From an uncultured Mucilaginibacter sp. (GTDB taxonomy: Bacteria; Bacteroidota; Bacteroidia; Sphingobacteriales; Sphingobacteriaceae), in the NCBI RefSeq assembly GCF_946479965.1, contig NZ_CAMLHX010000001.1, forward strand, positions 62,001 to 126,000: a stretch of 64,000 bases of DNA, written 5' to 3'. The translations under genes were made by a program, and so were the position numbers. Positions 51,602 to 60,004 of this stretch are shown piece by piece (position 1 is the first letter of the stretch; the number at the start of each line of letters is the position of its first letter). The notes under the pieces are model-generated. The model worked only from the letters and a program-made list of their open reading frames with translations, was not told the DNA's origin and did no database searches.

Positions 51602-52783
51602 ATGAGAAAACTGTTTTACTTTTTATTGTTATTGGTTTGTGTTAGCGCTAAAGCGCAGCAAACTTACAACATAACGGGTGTAATTACTGATGAGAAAGAT
51701 GCGCCCATTCCCGGTGCTACAGTTTTTATAGGTGACTCGCAGAAAGCTACCGCGACCGACAGTGACGGCAAATTTACTTTGCGGCAGGTGCGCTCAGGTA
51801 AATATAACCTTGTGGTTAAAATGATAGGCTATGTTATTACCAACCAAGAGTTTACAATTCAGAACAAGGACTTAAAATTTAGGGTAAAACTACCGGAAAG
51901 CAATTTATTGCTTAATACAGTGAATATTTCGTTTATATCAAAGTCGGATAGAGAAAAATATATCGAAACCTTTAAGCGCTGTTTTTTTGGTACGTCAGAC
52001 GATGCCCGAGATTGTAAAATACAGAATGCCGATATAATAAAGTTTAATTATAACACAGCGAGTGGTGTGCTGAGAGCCAGTACTGATGATTTTTTAATTA
52101 TAGAGAATAGGGTTTTAGGATACAGAATAAAGTACCTGCTTAGTAATTTTAGTTATGATAGCGAAAATCCTGATGGGATAGTGTCATTTGCCGGAAGGTT
52201 GTTTTTCGAAGATCTACCGGGCGATGCACGCCAGAAAAAAAGATGGGAGGAAGCGAGAGTAGATGCGTATCTGGGTTCTCTTCCGCATTTTTTCTGCGCA
52301 TTATATAATGATGAGTTAGAAAAAAACGGTTTTGTGGTTTATCAAATGCTAAATAAACAAGCGCGAAACACATATGCGCGAAAACGACAACTGATACCGT
52401 CAACATATAATAAACCATATACATCATTAGCTAGATTAGTTGCCAATGCAGACGACGGACTTAAAAAGCTTGATTTGAGTTTATTAAAAAAAGATTCTAC
52501 AGAACTGTACGTTGTATACAGACCTAAACCGGAGCCTAAAGATTTTTTTTTGAGGGGAGCTATGATTGATCGTTTTTTTAGAACGAAGAGCGGTCAATTG
52601 TCGCTGATACGACCTGTACAAGACAGCGTTATAATTAGTCGGAACGGCGACTTAAGCCCCTCTAATAGCATGATAAAAGGCGGTTTTTGGGCCTGGGGGC
52701 AAATGGCAAGTTTTATTCCTTCAGACTATACATTACCCGGTTGGGTTCAGCTTGATAAAGACGGAAAGTTATTGAAACAGTAG
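51602..52783 (+). CDS. Secreted carboxypeptidase-regulatory-like protein, copy 2
   Basis: The 393-residue paralogue of copy 1 has a signal peptide (MRKLFYFLLLLVCVSAKAQ), the same regulatory domain (ITGVITDEKDAPIPGATVF, SDGKFTLRQVRSGKYNLVVK) and the same C-terminal region (DDFLIIENRVLGYRIKYLLS, GRLFFEDLPGD, DSVIISRNGDLSP, WGQMASFIPSDYTLPG). The gap from copy 1 is 51 bp, so they are probably co-transcribed. The C-terminal region shared by both is long and conserved enough to be a real domain. Confidence 0.82.
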   Translation: MRKLFYFLLLLVCVSAKAQQTYNITGVITDEKDAPIPGATVFIGDSQKATATDSDGKFTLRQVRSGKYNLVVKMIGYVITNQEFTIQNKDLKFRVKLPESNLLLNTVNISFISKSDREKYIETFKRCFFGTSDDARDCKIQNADIIKFNYNTASGVLRASTDDFLIIENRVLGYRIKYLLSNFSYDSENPDGIVSFAGRLFFEDLPGDARQKKRWEEARVDAYLGSLPHFFCALYNDELEKNGFVVYQMLNKQARNTYARKRQLIPSTYNKPYTSLARLVANADDGLKKLDLSLLKKDSTELYVVYRPKPEPKDFFLRGAMIDRFFRTKSGQLSLIRPVQDSVIISRNGDLSPSNSMIKGGFWAWGQMASFIPSDYTLPGWVQLDKDGKLLKQ

Positions 52784-52802
52784 AAGAGTATGAAAGGCGG
52801 AA

Positions 52803-53555
52803 TTATAATTTAGCCTTCGCTGCCCGCATAAACTTGCTGGCAAATACAAAATCATTTAGCTCTTTGTTATCTGTATGGGCAATTTCTTTGTTTGAACCTT
52901 CCCACCATTTCTGGCCCTGATTTAAAAACAGGATATGGTCACCAATACCCATAACCGAGTTCATATCATGCGTAACTATTACGGTTATCATCTTATACTC
53001 TTCGGTTATCTCGTTTATCAGATCGTCAATCAGGATAGACGTTTGTGGATCCAGACCAGAGTTAGGCTCATCCACAAAAAGATATTTGGGCTGCATAGAT
53101 ATAGCGCGGGCAATGCCTACCCGTTTTTTCATACCGCCCGACAGTTCAGACGGATATAATTTGTTTTTACCCTCCAGGTTAACCCGCTCAAGGCAAAAAT
53201 TTGCGCGGTCTAATTTTTCAGCACGAGTTTTATTTGTAAAAAGATTAAGCGGAAACATGATGTTCTCTTCTACCGTCATGGAGTCAAACAGCGCGGAGTT
53301 TTGAAACAGCATGCCTATTTCGGTACGTATAGGTACCCGTTGCTCAAAACTCATTTCTGTAAAATTTTCGCCATTAAACAGCACCCGGCCCTTGGTAGGT
53401 TCGTGTAAGCCAACTATGCATTTAAGCAGTGTGGTTTTTCCTGATCCTGATCCGCCTATGATAAGATGGTTTTTACCGGGTTCAAATTTGGCGCTTATGC
53501 CTTTTAGAACCTCGTTTTCGCCGAATGTTTTATAAATATCCTTTACTTCTATCAT
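52803..53555 (-). CDS. mlaF: ABC transporter ATPase, MlaF type
   Basis: The 250-residue ATPase has Walker A GGSGSGKTT, signature LSGGMKKRVGIARA, Walker B YLFVDEPNSGLDP and the H-loop VTHDM. Together with the MlaE permease encoded just upstream (4-bp overlap) it forms a phospholipid/lipid ABC transporter for outer-membrane lipid asymmetry. The usual third gene, an MCE-domain MlaD, is not adjacent. Confidence 0.94.
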   Translation of the reverse strand: MIEVKDIYKTFGENEVLKGISAKFEPGKNHLIIGGSGSGKTTLLKCIVGLHEPTKGRVLFNGENFTEMSFEQRVPIRTEIGMLFQNSALFDSMTVEENIMFPLNLFTNKTRAEKLDRANFCLERVNLEGKNKLYPSELSGGMKKRVGIARAISMQPKYLFVDEPNSGLDPQTSILIDDLINEITEEYKMITVIVTHDMNSVMGIGDHILFLNQGQKWWEGSNKEIAHTDNKELNDFVFASKFMRAAKAKL

Positions 53556-54283
53556 AACAACATGCTCGAAACTACAAGGTCGGCAAATAACACCATTATA
53601 CAGCTGTAAACAACGCCTCTGGTTGCCGACTGGCCAACCTCTAAAGCGCCCCCTTTGGTGTAAAAGCCATTATAGCAGCAAATAGAAGTGATTAGAAAGC
53701 CATAAACAATTGATTTTACCGCGCAAACGGTAACAATAACCGGGTTAAAATCTGACTGCAAACCGGTAACAAAATCTGAAGGTGAAATGTCGCGGGTTAT
53801 AACGCAGGCTAAATAGCCGCCGCATAACCCCAGGCCCACCGAAACAATGGTTAATAAGGGAATCATTGAGATACCGGCAATAACTTTAGGTGCAATTAAA
53901 AAGCCGGGTGCGTTTACACCCATAATTTCTAATGCATCTATCTGTTCAGTAACGCGCATGGTACCAATTTGTGACGCCATGCTCGAACCAACGCGTCCTG
54001 CTAGTACCAAAGCTGATATAGTGGGACTGAACTCCAATATGGTTGAATCGCGCGAGATGCCACCTGCAATGCTCAAGGGCACGAGCGGACTAGATAATTG
54101 GAAAGCCACCTGTATGGTAGCCACTGCGCCTATAAAAACAGATATAATAGCAATAATGCCCAACGAGCCAATACCTACCGATACCATTTCGCGCATTACC
54201 TCGGTCCAGTAAACACTGAATTTTTCGGGCTTTTTAAAACTTAATCGTAATAAGATGATGTATCTGCCTAAGCTGTAAAACAT
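53552..54283 (-). CDS. mlaE: ABC transporter permease, MlaE family
   Basis: The 243-residue protein has five to six membrane helices and MlaE signatures: FIGAVATIQVAFQL, VLAGRVGSSMASQIGTMRVT followed by EQIDALEIMGVNAPGFLIAP, and VKSIVYGFLITSICCYNGF. It overlaps mlaF by 4 bp. It moves lipids between membranes with MlaF and a periplasmic MCE protein that must be encoded elsewhere. Confidence 0.94.
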   Translation of the reverse strand: MFYSLGRYIILLRLSFKKPEKFSVYWTEVMREMVSVGIGSLGIIAIISVFIGAVATIQVAFQLSSPLVPLSIAGGISRDSTILEFSPTISALVLAGRVGSSMASQIGTMRVTEQIDALEIMGVNAPGFLIAPKVIAGISMIPLLTIVSVGLGLCGGYLACVITRDISPSDFVTGLQSDFNPVIVTVCAVKSIVYGFLITSICCYNGFYTKGGALEVGQSATRGVVYSCIMVLFADLVVSSMLL

Positions 54284-54415
54284 ATTTATATATAAAGCCG
54301 GTTAAAAATACATTTTTGCTTTGAGCTCCGGCACAAAGCTGTGTATAAATTGAATGTTAACCGTATTGTTAACGGAAATTAATAGGGATTGTTTAGTATA
54401 TGCGCCAGATGTATT

Positions 54416-55372
54416 TTAAAATGACTCGCCGAGGGTGAAATTAACCGGAACGGTATATTGCACCCGTACTGGCCTACCATTTTGTATTCCTGGCTTCCAT
54501 TTTGGAGAATCTTTTATAAGTCTTAATGCCTCCTCACCCAAACCTTTGGAAGGTGCCGACACTATTTTAAAATCCGTTAGCGAACCGTCCCTTTCTACAA
54601 CGAACGAAATATATGCCTTTCCTTGTATGTTATTTTCTCTCTCGTAAGGGGGATATTTTATATTTTTATCCACATATTTGCTGAAAGGTGCAATTCCGCC
54701 GGGAAATTCAGGGGCCACCTCTACCGGAACAAAGGATGAATCGGAGTTTGCAGTCAAATTAGCCATACTATAGGCTATGTTTATTAACATGCCATTTTTA
54801 TAAATCTCTTTTCCATTAGATACAAGCCATTCGCCATCACGCATCCCTTTTTTTACTAAACCTTTACCTAAAGTGGTTTTAAACAACCCATCAAATTCCA
54901 GCCATTCGCCATTGCCATTCTCTGCTAATACCTTTCCGGTCGAATCTTTACACGCAATCAGAAATACTTTATTCTTTTCGTGTTTTCTCAATGAATAAAA
55001 TTTTCCATTTGGATAATAAGACAGTTCATCTCCTACAGGTTGTCCATTTTGAACAGTAACTGCACTCTGGCGTTTACCATCAGGAAAAAATCGAAGATAT
55101 AACCCTTCCATTATCAAAGGAAATTTGTTGGTGCGCGATGCGGCGACCAATTTCTGTTTGCCGTTAGGATAATATTCCAGAACCGGAAAAAGTTTTTGGC
55201 CATTTTCCTCTTTCATCGGCAGTATAAACAGTATATGATCAGCACTGTCTATATTGGTTACAATGTCATCTGATTTTGTGACGTAATACATCAGCGTATC
55301 ACTTTTGGTTTGTGCCAACAAGTTTGAAAAAAAGGATATCGATAAGATAAGGCTGAACAAATATTTTAGCAT
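54416..55372 (-). CDS. Secreted protein with MORN-like repeats and C-terminal TonB domain
   Basis: The 318-residue product has a signal peptide (MLKYLFSLILSISFFSNLLA), a central region with MORN/YwqK-like repeats (VLEYYPNGKQKLVAAS, LRFFPDGKRQSA, LSYYPNGKFYSLRKH) and a TonB_C domain (about 230-315; EFPGGIAPFSKYVDKNIKYP, KAYISFVVERDGSLTDFKIV, KWKPGIQNGRPVRVQYTVP). As in 29682-30548 there is no membrane anchor. The combination of MORN-like repeats and TonB_C recurs in Bacteroidota; function is not established. Confidence 0.87.
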   Translation of the reverse strand: MLKYLFSLILSISFFSNLLAQTKSDTLMYYVTKSDDIVTNIDSADHILFILPMKEENGQKLFPVLEYYPNGKQKLVAASRTNKFPLIMEGLYLRFFPDGKRQSAVTVQNGQPVGDELSYYPNGKFYSLRKHEKNKVFLIACKDSTGKVLAENGNGEWLEFDGLFKTTLGKGLVKKGMRDGEWLVSNGKEIYKNGMLINIAYSMANLTANSDSSFVPVEVAPEFPGGIAPFSKYVDKNIKYPPYERENNIQGKAYISFVVERDGSLTDFKIVSAPSKGLGEEALRLIKDSPKWKPGIQNGRPVRVQYTVPVNFTLGESF

Positions 55373-55439
55373 GGATGATCTCTGTGCGCTTTCAAATTAA
55401 AATTAAGCAAATATCCCGATATTATTTACATTTATTACC

Positions 55440-56144
55440 ATGAAGAACGCACTGATAACCGGCGCTACCAAAGGTATGGGCCGCGCCATAGCTATAGCTT
55501 TTGCAAAAGAGAATATTAACCTGGCCGTTTGCGCCCGCAATGCCGCAGACCTGGAGGCATTTAAAACGGAACTCCATGATATAAATCCAAATATTGAAGT
55601 GGTAACAGTTGCTGCCGATGTCAGCAACCGCGAAGAGCTACTCAATTTTGCGCAGATAGCTCAGCAAAAACTGGGCTCTATCAACATCATTGTTAACAGT
55701 TTAGGCATGTACGCACAGTCGAGTATACTGGATGATGAAAAAAACTTATTCCTAAAAGTTGTAAACACCAATCTCATGCCTTCCTACGAACTGTACCGTT
55801 TTTTCGGTAAAAGCATGGTTTCTGTCGGTGAAGGTCACATCTTCAATATTTGCTCCGTCGCAGCGCTTGATCCTATCCCCGAAGCCGGGATTTACAGTGT
55901 AACAAAGGCTGCGCTGCTATGTCTTAATGATGTAATGAGGCTGGAAATGAAGCAATACGGTGTTAAAGTTACTGCAGTAATACCCGGTTCAACGTTAACA
56001 GACTCATGGAAGGGCATAGCCGTTGATAAAGACAAAATGGTGCTGCCCGAAGACGTAGCTTCGGCCATAATAAACATTTATAAAATGAGCGCCGGAGCCA
56101 ATGTTGATCAAATTATAATAAAACCTGTGTACGGACAGGTGTAA
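55440..56144 (+). CDS. Short-chain dehydrogenase/reductase
   Basis: The 234-residue SDR has the cofactor motif TGATKGMG, NAG-equivalent NSLG, catalytic Ser in NICSVAAL and YxxxK in YSVTK. It is of the FabG-like classical type, NAD(P)-dependent; no substrate can be assigned. It diverges from the TonB-domain gene and precedes the PspC gene by 33 bp. Confidence 0.92.
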   Translation: MKNALITGATKGMGRAIAIAFAKENINLAVCARNAADLEAFKTELHDINPNIEVVTVAADVSNREELLNFAQIAQQKLGSINIIVNSLGMYAQSSILDDEKNLFLKVVNTNLMPSYELYRFFGKSMVSVGEGHIFNICSVAALDPIPEAGIYSVTKAALLCLNDVMRLEMKQYGVKVTAVIPGSTLTDSWKGIAVDKDKMVLPEDVASAIINIYKMSAGANVDQIIIKPVYGQV

Positions 56145-56177
56145 ACTAAACTAAGAAACTAAAAAAAAACTAAGATC

Positions 56178-56756
56178 ATGGAAAAGCGATTATACAGAGA
56201 CGAGCTAAACAAAAAAATTGCCGGTGTATGCGCCGGATTAGCCGAATATTTAAGTGTGGATGTTACCGTTGTACGGGTAATATTTGTACTGGCCCTGGTA
56301 TTAAAAGGCGTAGGATTTTTACCTTATGTAGTATTGTGGATAGTATTGCCTAAAAAGCCATATCACTTAAACAACCCGCATGTAGATTATACTGTGCCAC
56401 CATCAAACGAACCTTTTAATCCATTTAGAGCGGGAGCGGGTACACCACCTTTTAACGCGGGTGTGCCCCCCTTTGCAGTGAAGCCGCCAAAAAACTCAAG
56501 CGCCGGGCTTATAGCAGGGGTATCATTGGTGCTTTTCGGGTCGTTCTTTTTATTGGAACAACTGGATATTATACCATTTTTGAGTTTTCACCAGCTATGG
56601 CCTGTGATACTTATTGTAACAGGTGCAATGATCATCTTCACAGGGAAGGATAAAACGCCTAAACCTGTTGATGAGCCATGGGAAGCGACCGAGAAAAAGG
56701 ATGAGGCTATCCCAACCGGTGATACTGCAGCCGATAAAACCTCAACTGAGCAATAA
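56178..56756 (+). CDS. PspC domain membrane protein
   Basis: The 192-residue protein has an N-terminal PspC domain (RLYRDELNKKIAGVCAGLAE, VRVIFVLALVLKGVGFLPYV, LWIVLPKKP), a Pro/Phe-rich linker and two further membrane helices (about 112-127 and 135-150) of the LiaI/LiaF kind, then a charged tail. PspC proteins act in envelope stress. The next gene is a LiaF-like protein 32 bp downstream, probably in one transcript. Confidence 0.9.
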   Translation: MEKRLYRDELNKKIAGVCAGLAEYLSVDVTVVRVIFVLALVLKGVGFLPYVVLWIVLPKKPYHLNNPHVDYTVPPSNEPFNPFRAGAGTPPFNAGVPPFAVKPPKNSSAGLIAGVSLVLFGSFFLLEQLDIIPFLSFHQLWPVILIVTGAMIIFTGKDKTPKPVDEPWEATEKKDEAIPTGDTAADKTSTEQ

Positions 56757-56788
56757 TTTTATAACACTGATATTAAATAAACAAGATC

Positions 56789-57760
56789 ATGAAAAGTAAT
56801 AAATTAATTCCCGGTGTTATATTGATACTGATTGGCGTTATGTTTCTGCTGCGTAACTACGGTTACCTAAACTTTCACTTCTGGAACCTGTTTTACCTAT
56901 GGCCAATAGTAATTGTTGTAATAGGTATCAATCTGATTTTTGCCAATAACAAATCAACCTGGGCCACATTATTAAAGCTAGGTGTTATTGTTATAGGGTT
57001 TGGTTTGCTGTTGTTCGGCAATTTCTCAAAGCATCATCCGTTCGGCGGCCGTTATTCTTACCATTTTAATGATGACGATGATGACGACGACGATTACAGC
57101 GAAGGTAGAAGGATAACTAAATTAGAAGGCGCATCAGTATTTAATGAGAGTTATACTGATAGCATAAAAACAGCAGAGCTTAACATAAGCGGCGGAGCTA
57201 CAACCTATAAATTGAATGATACCACCAACCAGTTATTTAACGCCAATACTAAAGAGTTTTTTGGCAATTACCAGTTAACTACCGACAAGAAGGATTCGTT
57301 ATACGTGCTTAATTTTAAAATGCGCGACAACAAACGCGGACGCTTTGATTGGAATGATGATCATAAGCAAGCCAATATTGCCACTTTTAAATTGAATGTA
57401 AACCCTGAGTGGAACATTAATGTGGCTACCGGTGCAACCGACCTTGATTTTGACTTGTCGAAATTTAAAGTACGTTCACTTGATCTGGCCGGCGGTGCAG
57501 GGGCGTTCAAAATTAAATTCGGCCAGCCTTTAACAACTACAATGGTTGATATATCAACGGGTGCATCTGATGTGGATATAAATATACCGGCTAATGCAGC
57601 TTGCCGCATTACCAAGGGTACCGCGTTTTCATCAAACAATTTTGAAGGCTTTACCAAAGTAGGCGACGCTTACGAGACGCCGGGATTTGCTAACGCTACC
57701 AATAAAATATTAATTAAAATTAAAGGAGGTATGTCCTCATTCAGTGTGAGGAGATATTAA
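56789..57760 (+). CDS. LiaF-like envelope-stress protein
   Basis: The 323-residue protein has four N-terminal membrane segments of DUF5668/LiaI type (LIPGVILILIGVMFLLRNYG, LFYLWPIVIVVIGINLIF, LKLGVIVIGFGLLLFG), a charged Asp run (eight D near residue 95) and a beta-helix-like C-terminal domain (about 130-323; AELNISGGATTYKL, WNINVATGATDLDFDLS, VDISTGASDVDINIP). LiaF-type proteins repress cell-wall stress kinases in Firmicutes; here no such kinase is adjacent. Confidence 0.87.
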   Translation: MKSNKLIPGVILILIGVMFLLRNYGYLNFHFWNLFYLWPIVIVVIGINLIFANNKSTWATLLKLGVIVIGFGLLLFGNFSKHHPFGGRYSYHFNDDDDDDDDYSEGRRITKLEGASVFNESYTDSIKTAELNISGGATTYKLNDTTNQLFNANTKEFFGNYQLTTDKKDSLYVLNFKMRDNKRGRFDWNDDHKQANIATFKLNVNPEWNINVATGATDLDFDLSKFKVRSLDLAGGAGAFKIKFGQPLTTTMVDISTGASDVDINIPANAACRITKGTAFSSNNFEGFTKVGDAYETPGFANATNKILIKIKGGMSSFSVRRY

Positions 57761-57777
57761 TACTTCTTCAGTTTAAA

Positions 57778-57817
57778 TAAAAAAGCGATGGGTTTCAAAT
57801 TCATCGCTTTTTTATTT
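57778..57817. terminator. Bidirectional rho-independent terminator
   Basis: AAAAAGCGATG pairs with CATCGCTTTTT around an 11-nt loop, with A-rich and T-rich flanks, between the converging LiaF-like and RDD genes. Confidence 0.9.
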
Positions 57818-58434
57818 TAATTGGTTTTTACTACGTAAGTTTTCGCCAGGCTGTCATACCAGTTCTGGCGATGCTCGTTAAAAAGCATACTGAGGAAGGG
57901 TACCCATAATATTATCGACATTATTACCCCTAAATTGCGACCAACCACCGCAAGTAGCGAAGGCGAATCGCCATCAATATTTACAACTACCAGGTTACAT
58001 ATTTTTTTACCGATTGTGGCCTTCATTCGTGATGCCTCCATTATTGTTCGGTAGATTAAAAAGAAGCCTAAAAAGCTCAAATTAAACAGCAGTACCGATT
58101 CGGGGAAGGGTTGATCAAGTGTAAAGTTAGCAGGAATGGTGATCCACCCCGACCTTAAAGCCACGATCTCTGATAAAATATAAAGCGGAAAGTAATCAAT
58201 AATAAATGCCAGCAATCTCATCCCAAAATTGGCCAGGTTGTCACCGGTAGGGAAATGAATGCCTTTTGATTTAAAATAATCAATAAACTCCGGCATCTCT
58301 GAAGCGTACAGCCACTTATCGTTTAATAGCGTAGACAATTGCGTGTTCACATCCATTCCTTTTTGCACCAACTCGCGGTAGGTAAAAGGTCCTGTTCTTT
58401 CGTCGCCATCCAACAGATAATATTCTTTCTCCAT
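57817..58434 (-). CDS. GYF_2 and RDD domain membrane protein
   Basis: The 205-residue protein has an N-terminal GYF_2-like domain (about 1-55; YYLLDGDERTGPFTYRELVQ, WLYASEMPEF) and an RDD domain with three or more membrane helices (about 65-200; NFGMRLLAFIIDYFPLYIL with the Arg and Asp of the name, TIGKKICNLVVVNIDG). The fusion is common in Bacteroidota; function unknown. It follows the methyltransferase gene by 42 bp. Confidence 0.88.
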   Translation of the reverse strand: MEKEYYLLDGDERTGPFTYRELVQKGMDVNTQLSTLLNDKWLYASEMPEFIDYFKSKGIHFPTGDNLANFGMRLLAFIIDYFPLYILSEIVALRSGWITIPANFTLDQPFPESVLLFNLSFLGFFLIYRTIMEASRMKATIGKKICNLVVVNIDGDSPSLLAVVGRNLGVIMSIILWVPFLSMLFNEHRQNWYDSLAKTYVVKTN

Positions 58435-58476
58435 ATTGCCCGAAGGTAGATATTTAGCGTGATTTTTTAAAGGAAA

Positions 58477-59100
58477 TTAACCCTGTCGGCTATAAACGGT
58501 CGCCTTTACAAAATCACCCAAAAAAGCCTTTGAATTAACATGTTTATAACGCTGCTTAGCGAAAAGATGTTTTACATCAGGCAGTTTCGTAGCCTCTATA
58601 CCACATAATATTTTAAAGAAGGTGTGCATGGTTTTAAGCAGTATTTTTTGCCACAATTTTCCGGTCGGTTCAAAATCGGTATACAGCCATAAACCCTCGG
58701 GTTTGAGGGAAGAATGTAAATGATTGAATATTTTTTGGGCTGTTTGCTCATTAAAATTGTCAAACAAAAACGGCGTAACAATCACATTAAAATCAGGCTT
58801 TAGAACTATGTCCTCAACAGCCGAATTGATGAATGTTACATGGTTGGCACCAATGTTTCGTTTAGTAGATATCGCCATCATTTTGGCGGATATTTCTACA
58901 TAAGTTATTTTAAGTCCGGCAGGGTGCAGCCTGATTATCTCGTCCAAGATCCAACCCGTTCCACCGCCAACTATTAAAATGTTTGATGCAGGTGGCAGGT
59001 ATTGAAGCAAATAAACCTGCGATTGGATGATAGCGTTGCCAAACACCAGCCGTGATAAGCGATCATAAAACCAGGCGGCGTTATCGTAGTTGTTCGCCAT
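58477..59100 (-). CDS. Class I SAM-dependent methyltransferase
   Basis: The 207-residue protein has the SAM-binding motif I NILIVGGGTGWILDEI, motif II ITYVEISAKM and FNVIVTPFLFDNFNE in the motif IV position. The pattern resembles UbiE-like small-molecule methyltransferases. It starts 4 bp after the UbiA-like gene, suggesting it methylates a lipid or quinone-type product (inference). Confidence 0.85.
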   Translation of the reverse strand: MANNYDNAAWFYDRLSRLVFGNAIIQSQVYLLQYLPPASNILIVGGGTGWILDEIIRLHPAGLKITYVEISAKMMAISTKRNIGANHVTFINSAVEDIVLKPDFNVIVTPFLFDNFNEQTAQKIFNHLHSSLKPEGLWLYTDFEPTGKLWQKILLKTMHTFFKILCGIEATKLPDVKHLFAKQRYKHVNSKAFLGDFVKATVYSRQG

Positions 59101-59104
59101 CCTC

Positions 59105-59980
59105 TTAAATCAAAGTAAATAACACTAAAAACAGGTATTGCAATATCAGCACACCATCCAGATAGAAGAAATAATAGTACTCGTTCTTCTGCCAGTTTGA
59201 TTTGAAGATCAACCAGCCGGTTAAAATGGCAGTGAGCGTTAATGCAAAAAAATCTTTGTTAAAACCGTTGGCGCGAAACAGGAACAATAAAACAATATAT
59301 CCTCCCAAAAGCACCTGGCAAAACAGATAAGCGTTCTTCTCGCCCCAAACCACAGGAATAGTACGCAGATTGGTTTTGCGGTCCTCAAACAGGTCGCGGA
59401 TATCAAATGGGATAGTGAGTGCGGCAATAAACAGAAAGCGTTTAGCCAAAAGGATCATGCCATCCCGCATGGAAATAGTGGCATAGTTTACATCCTGCGC
59501 TTCTAAAATTGGTAGCAATACAATACTCAGTGTCCAAACCAGGGTTATTAAAAAGGGCTTAAGACCAGGAATGTTGCGCAAGCCAAATTTATGATCGCCT
59601 ATTGTAAACAGTGGCAAACCATAGGCGAAAGAGAGTACACCCAAAAACACCAGCAACAGCCTTGATTGGGTAGAAATTAAAAAGAATAGCGGTACAAGGC
59701 AGAGCAGAGATACAATGGTTATTGTCACCATCAGACGATGATGCGCGTAAAACCAGCGAATGCGAATATATGAAGAACTTTGTGGATCGGTTTTTTTATC
59801 GATCAGAATGCAAAAGTTATAGATACCTAATGTGGATGTAAACAGTAAGCCCAATACAGCACATATGGGCGGCGTTTGTAGCAGATGAAAGGTAACAAGC
59901 GCCTGGGCCACCGCGCACAACGCCATAAAAACATTGCTGAACAACAGGAAATCTAAGATAGATTGGAAGATCTTTTTCAT
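59105..59980 (-). CDS. UbiA-like membrane prenyltransferase family protein
   Basis: The 291-residue protein has eight or more membrane helices. The second Asp-rich motif of UbiA enzymes is recognisable (PFDIRDLFEDRKTNLRTIP), while the first is weak (NFCILIDKKTDPQ in place of NDxxDxxxD). UbiA enzymes attach prenyl chains to aromatic rings or other acceptors. ATG at 59980 is chosen; an in-frame TTG eight codons earlier sits right after the previous stop. Position between a metallophosphoesterase and a methyltransferase is unusual for menA or ubiA. Confidence 0.75.
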   Translation of the reverse strand: MKKIFQSILDFLLFSNVFMALCAVAQALVTFHLLQTPPICAVLGLLFTSTLGIYNFCILIDKKTDPQSSSYIRIRWFYAHHRLMVTITIVSLLCLVPLFFLISTQSRLLLVFLGVLSFAYGLPLFTIGDHKFGLRNIPGLKPFLITLVWTLSIVLLPILEAQDVNYATISMRDGMILLAKRFLFIAALTIPFDIRDLFEDRKTNLRTIPVVWGEKNAYLFCQVLLGGYIVLLFLFRANGFNKDFFALTLTAILTGWLIFKSNWQKNEYYYFFYLDGVLILQYLFLVLFTLI

Positions 59981-60004
59981 CCGCGGCTGATGCGCTGCCG
60001 GCAA

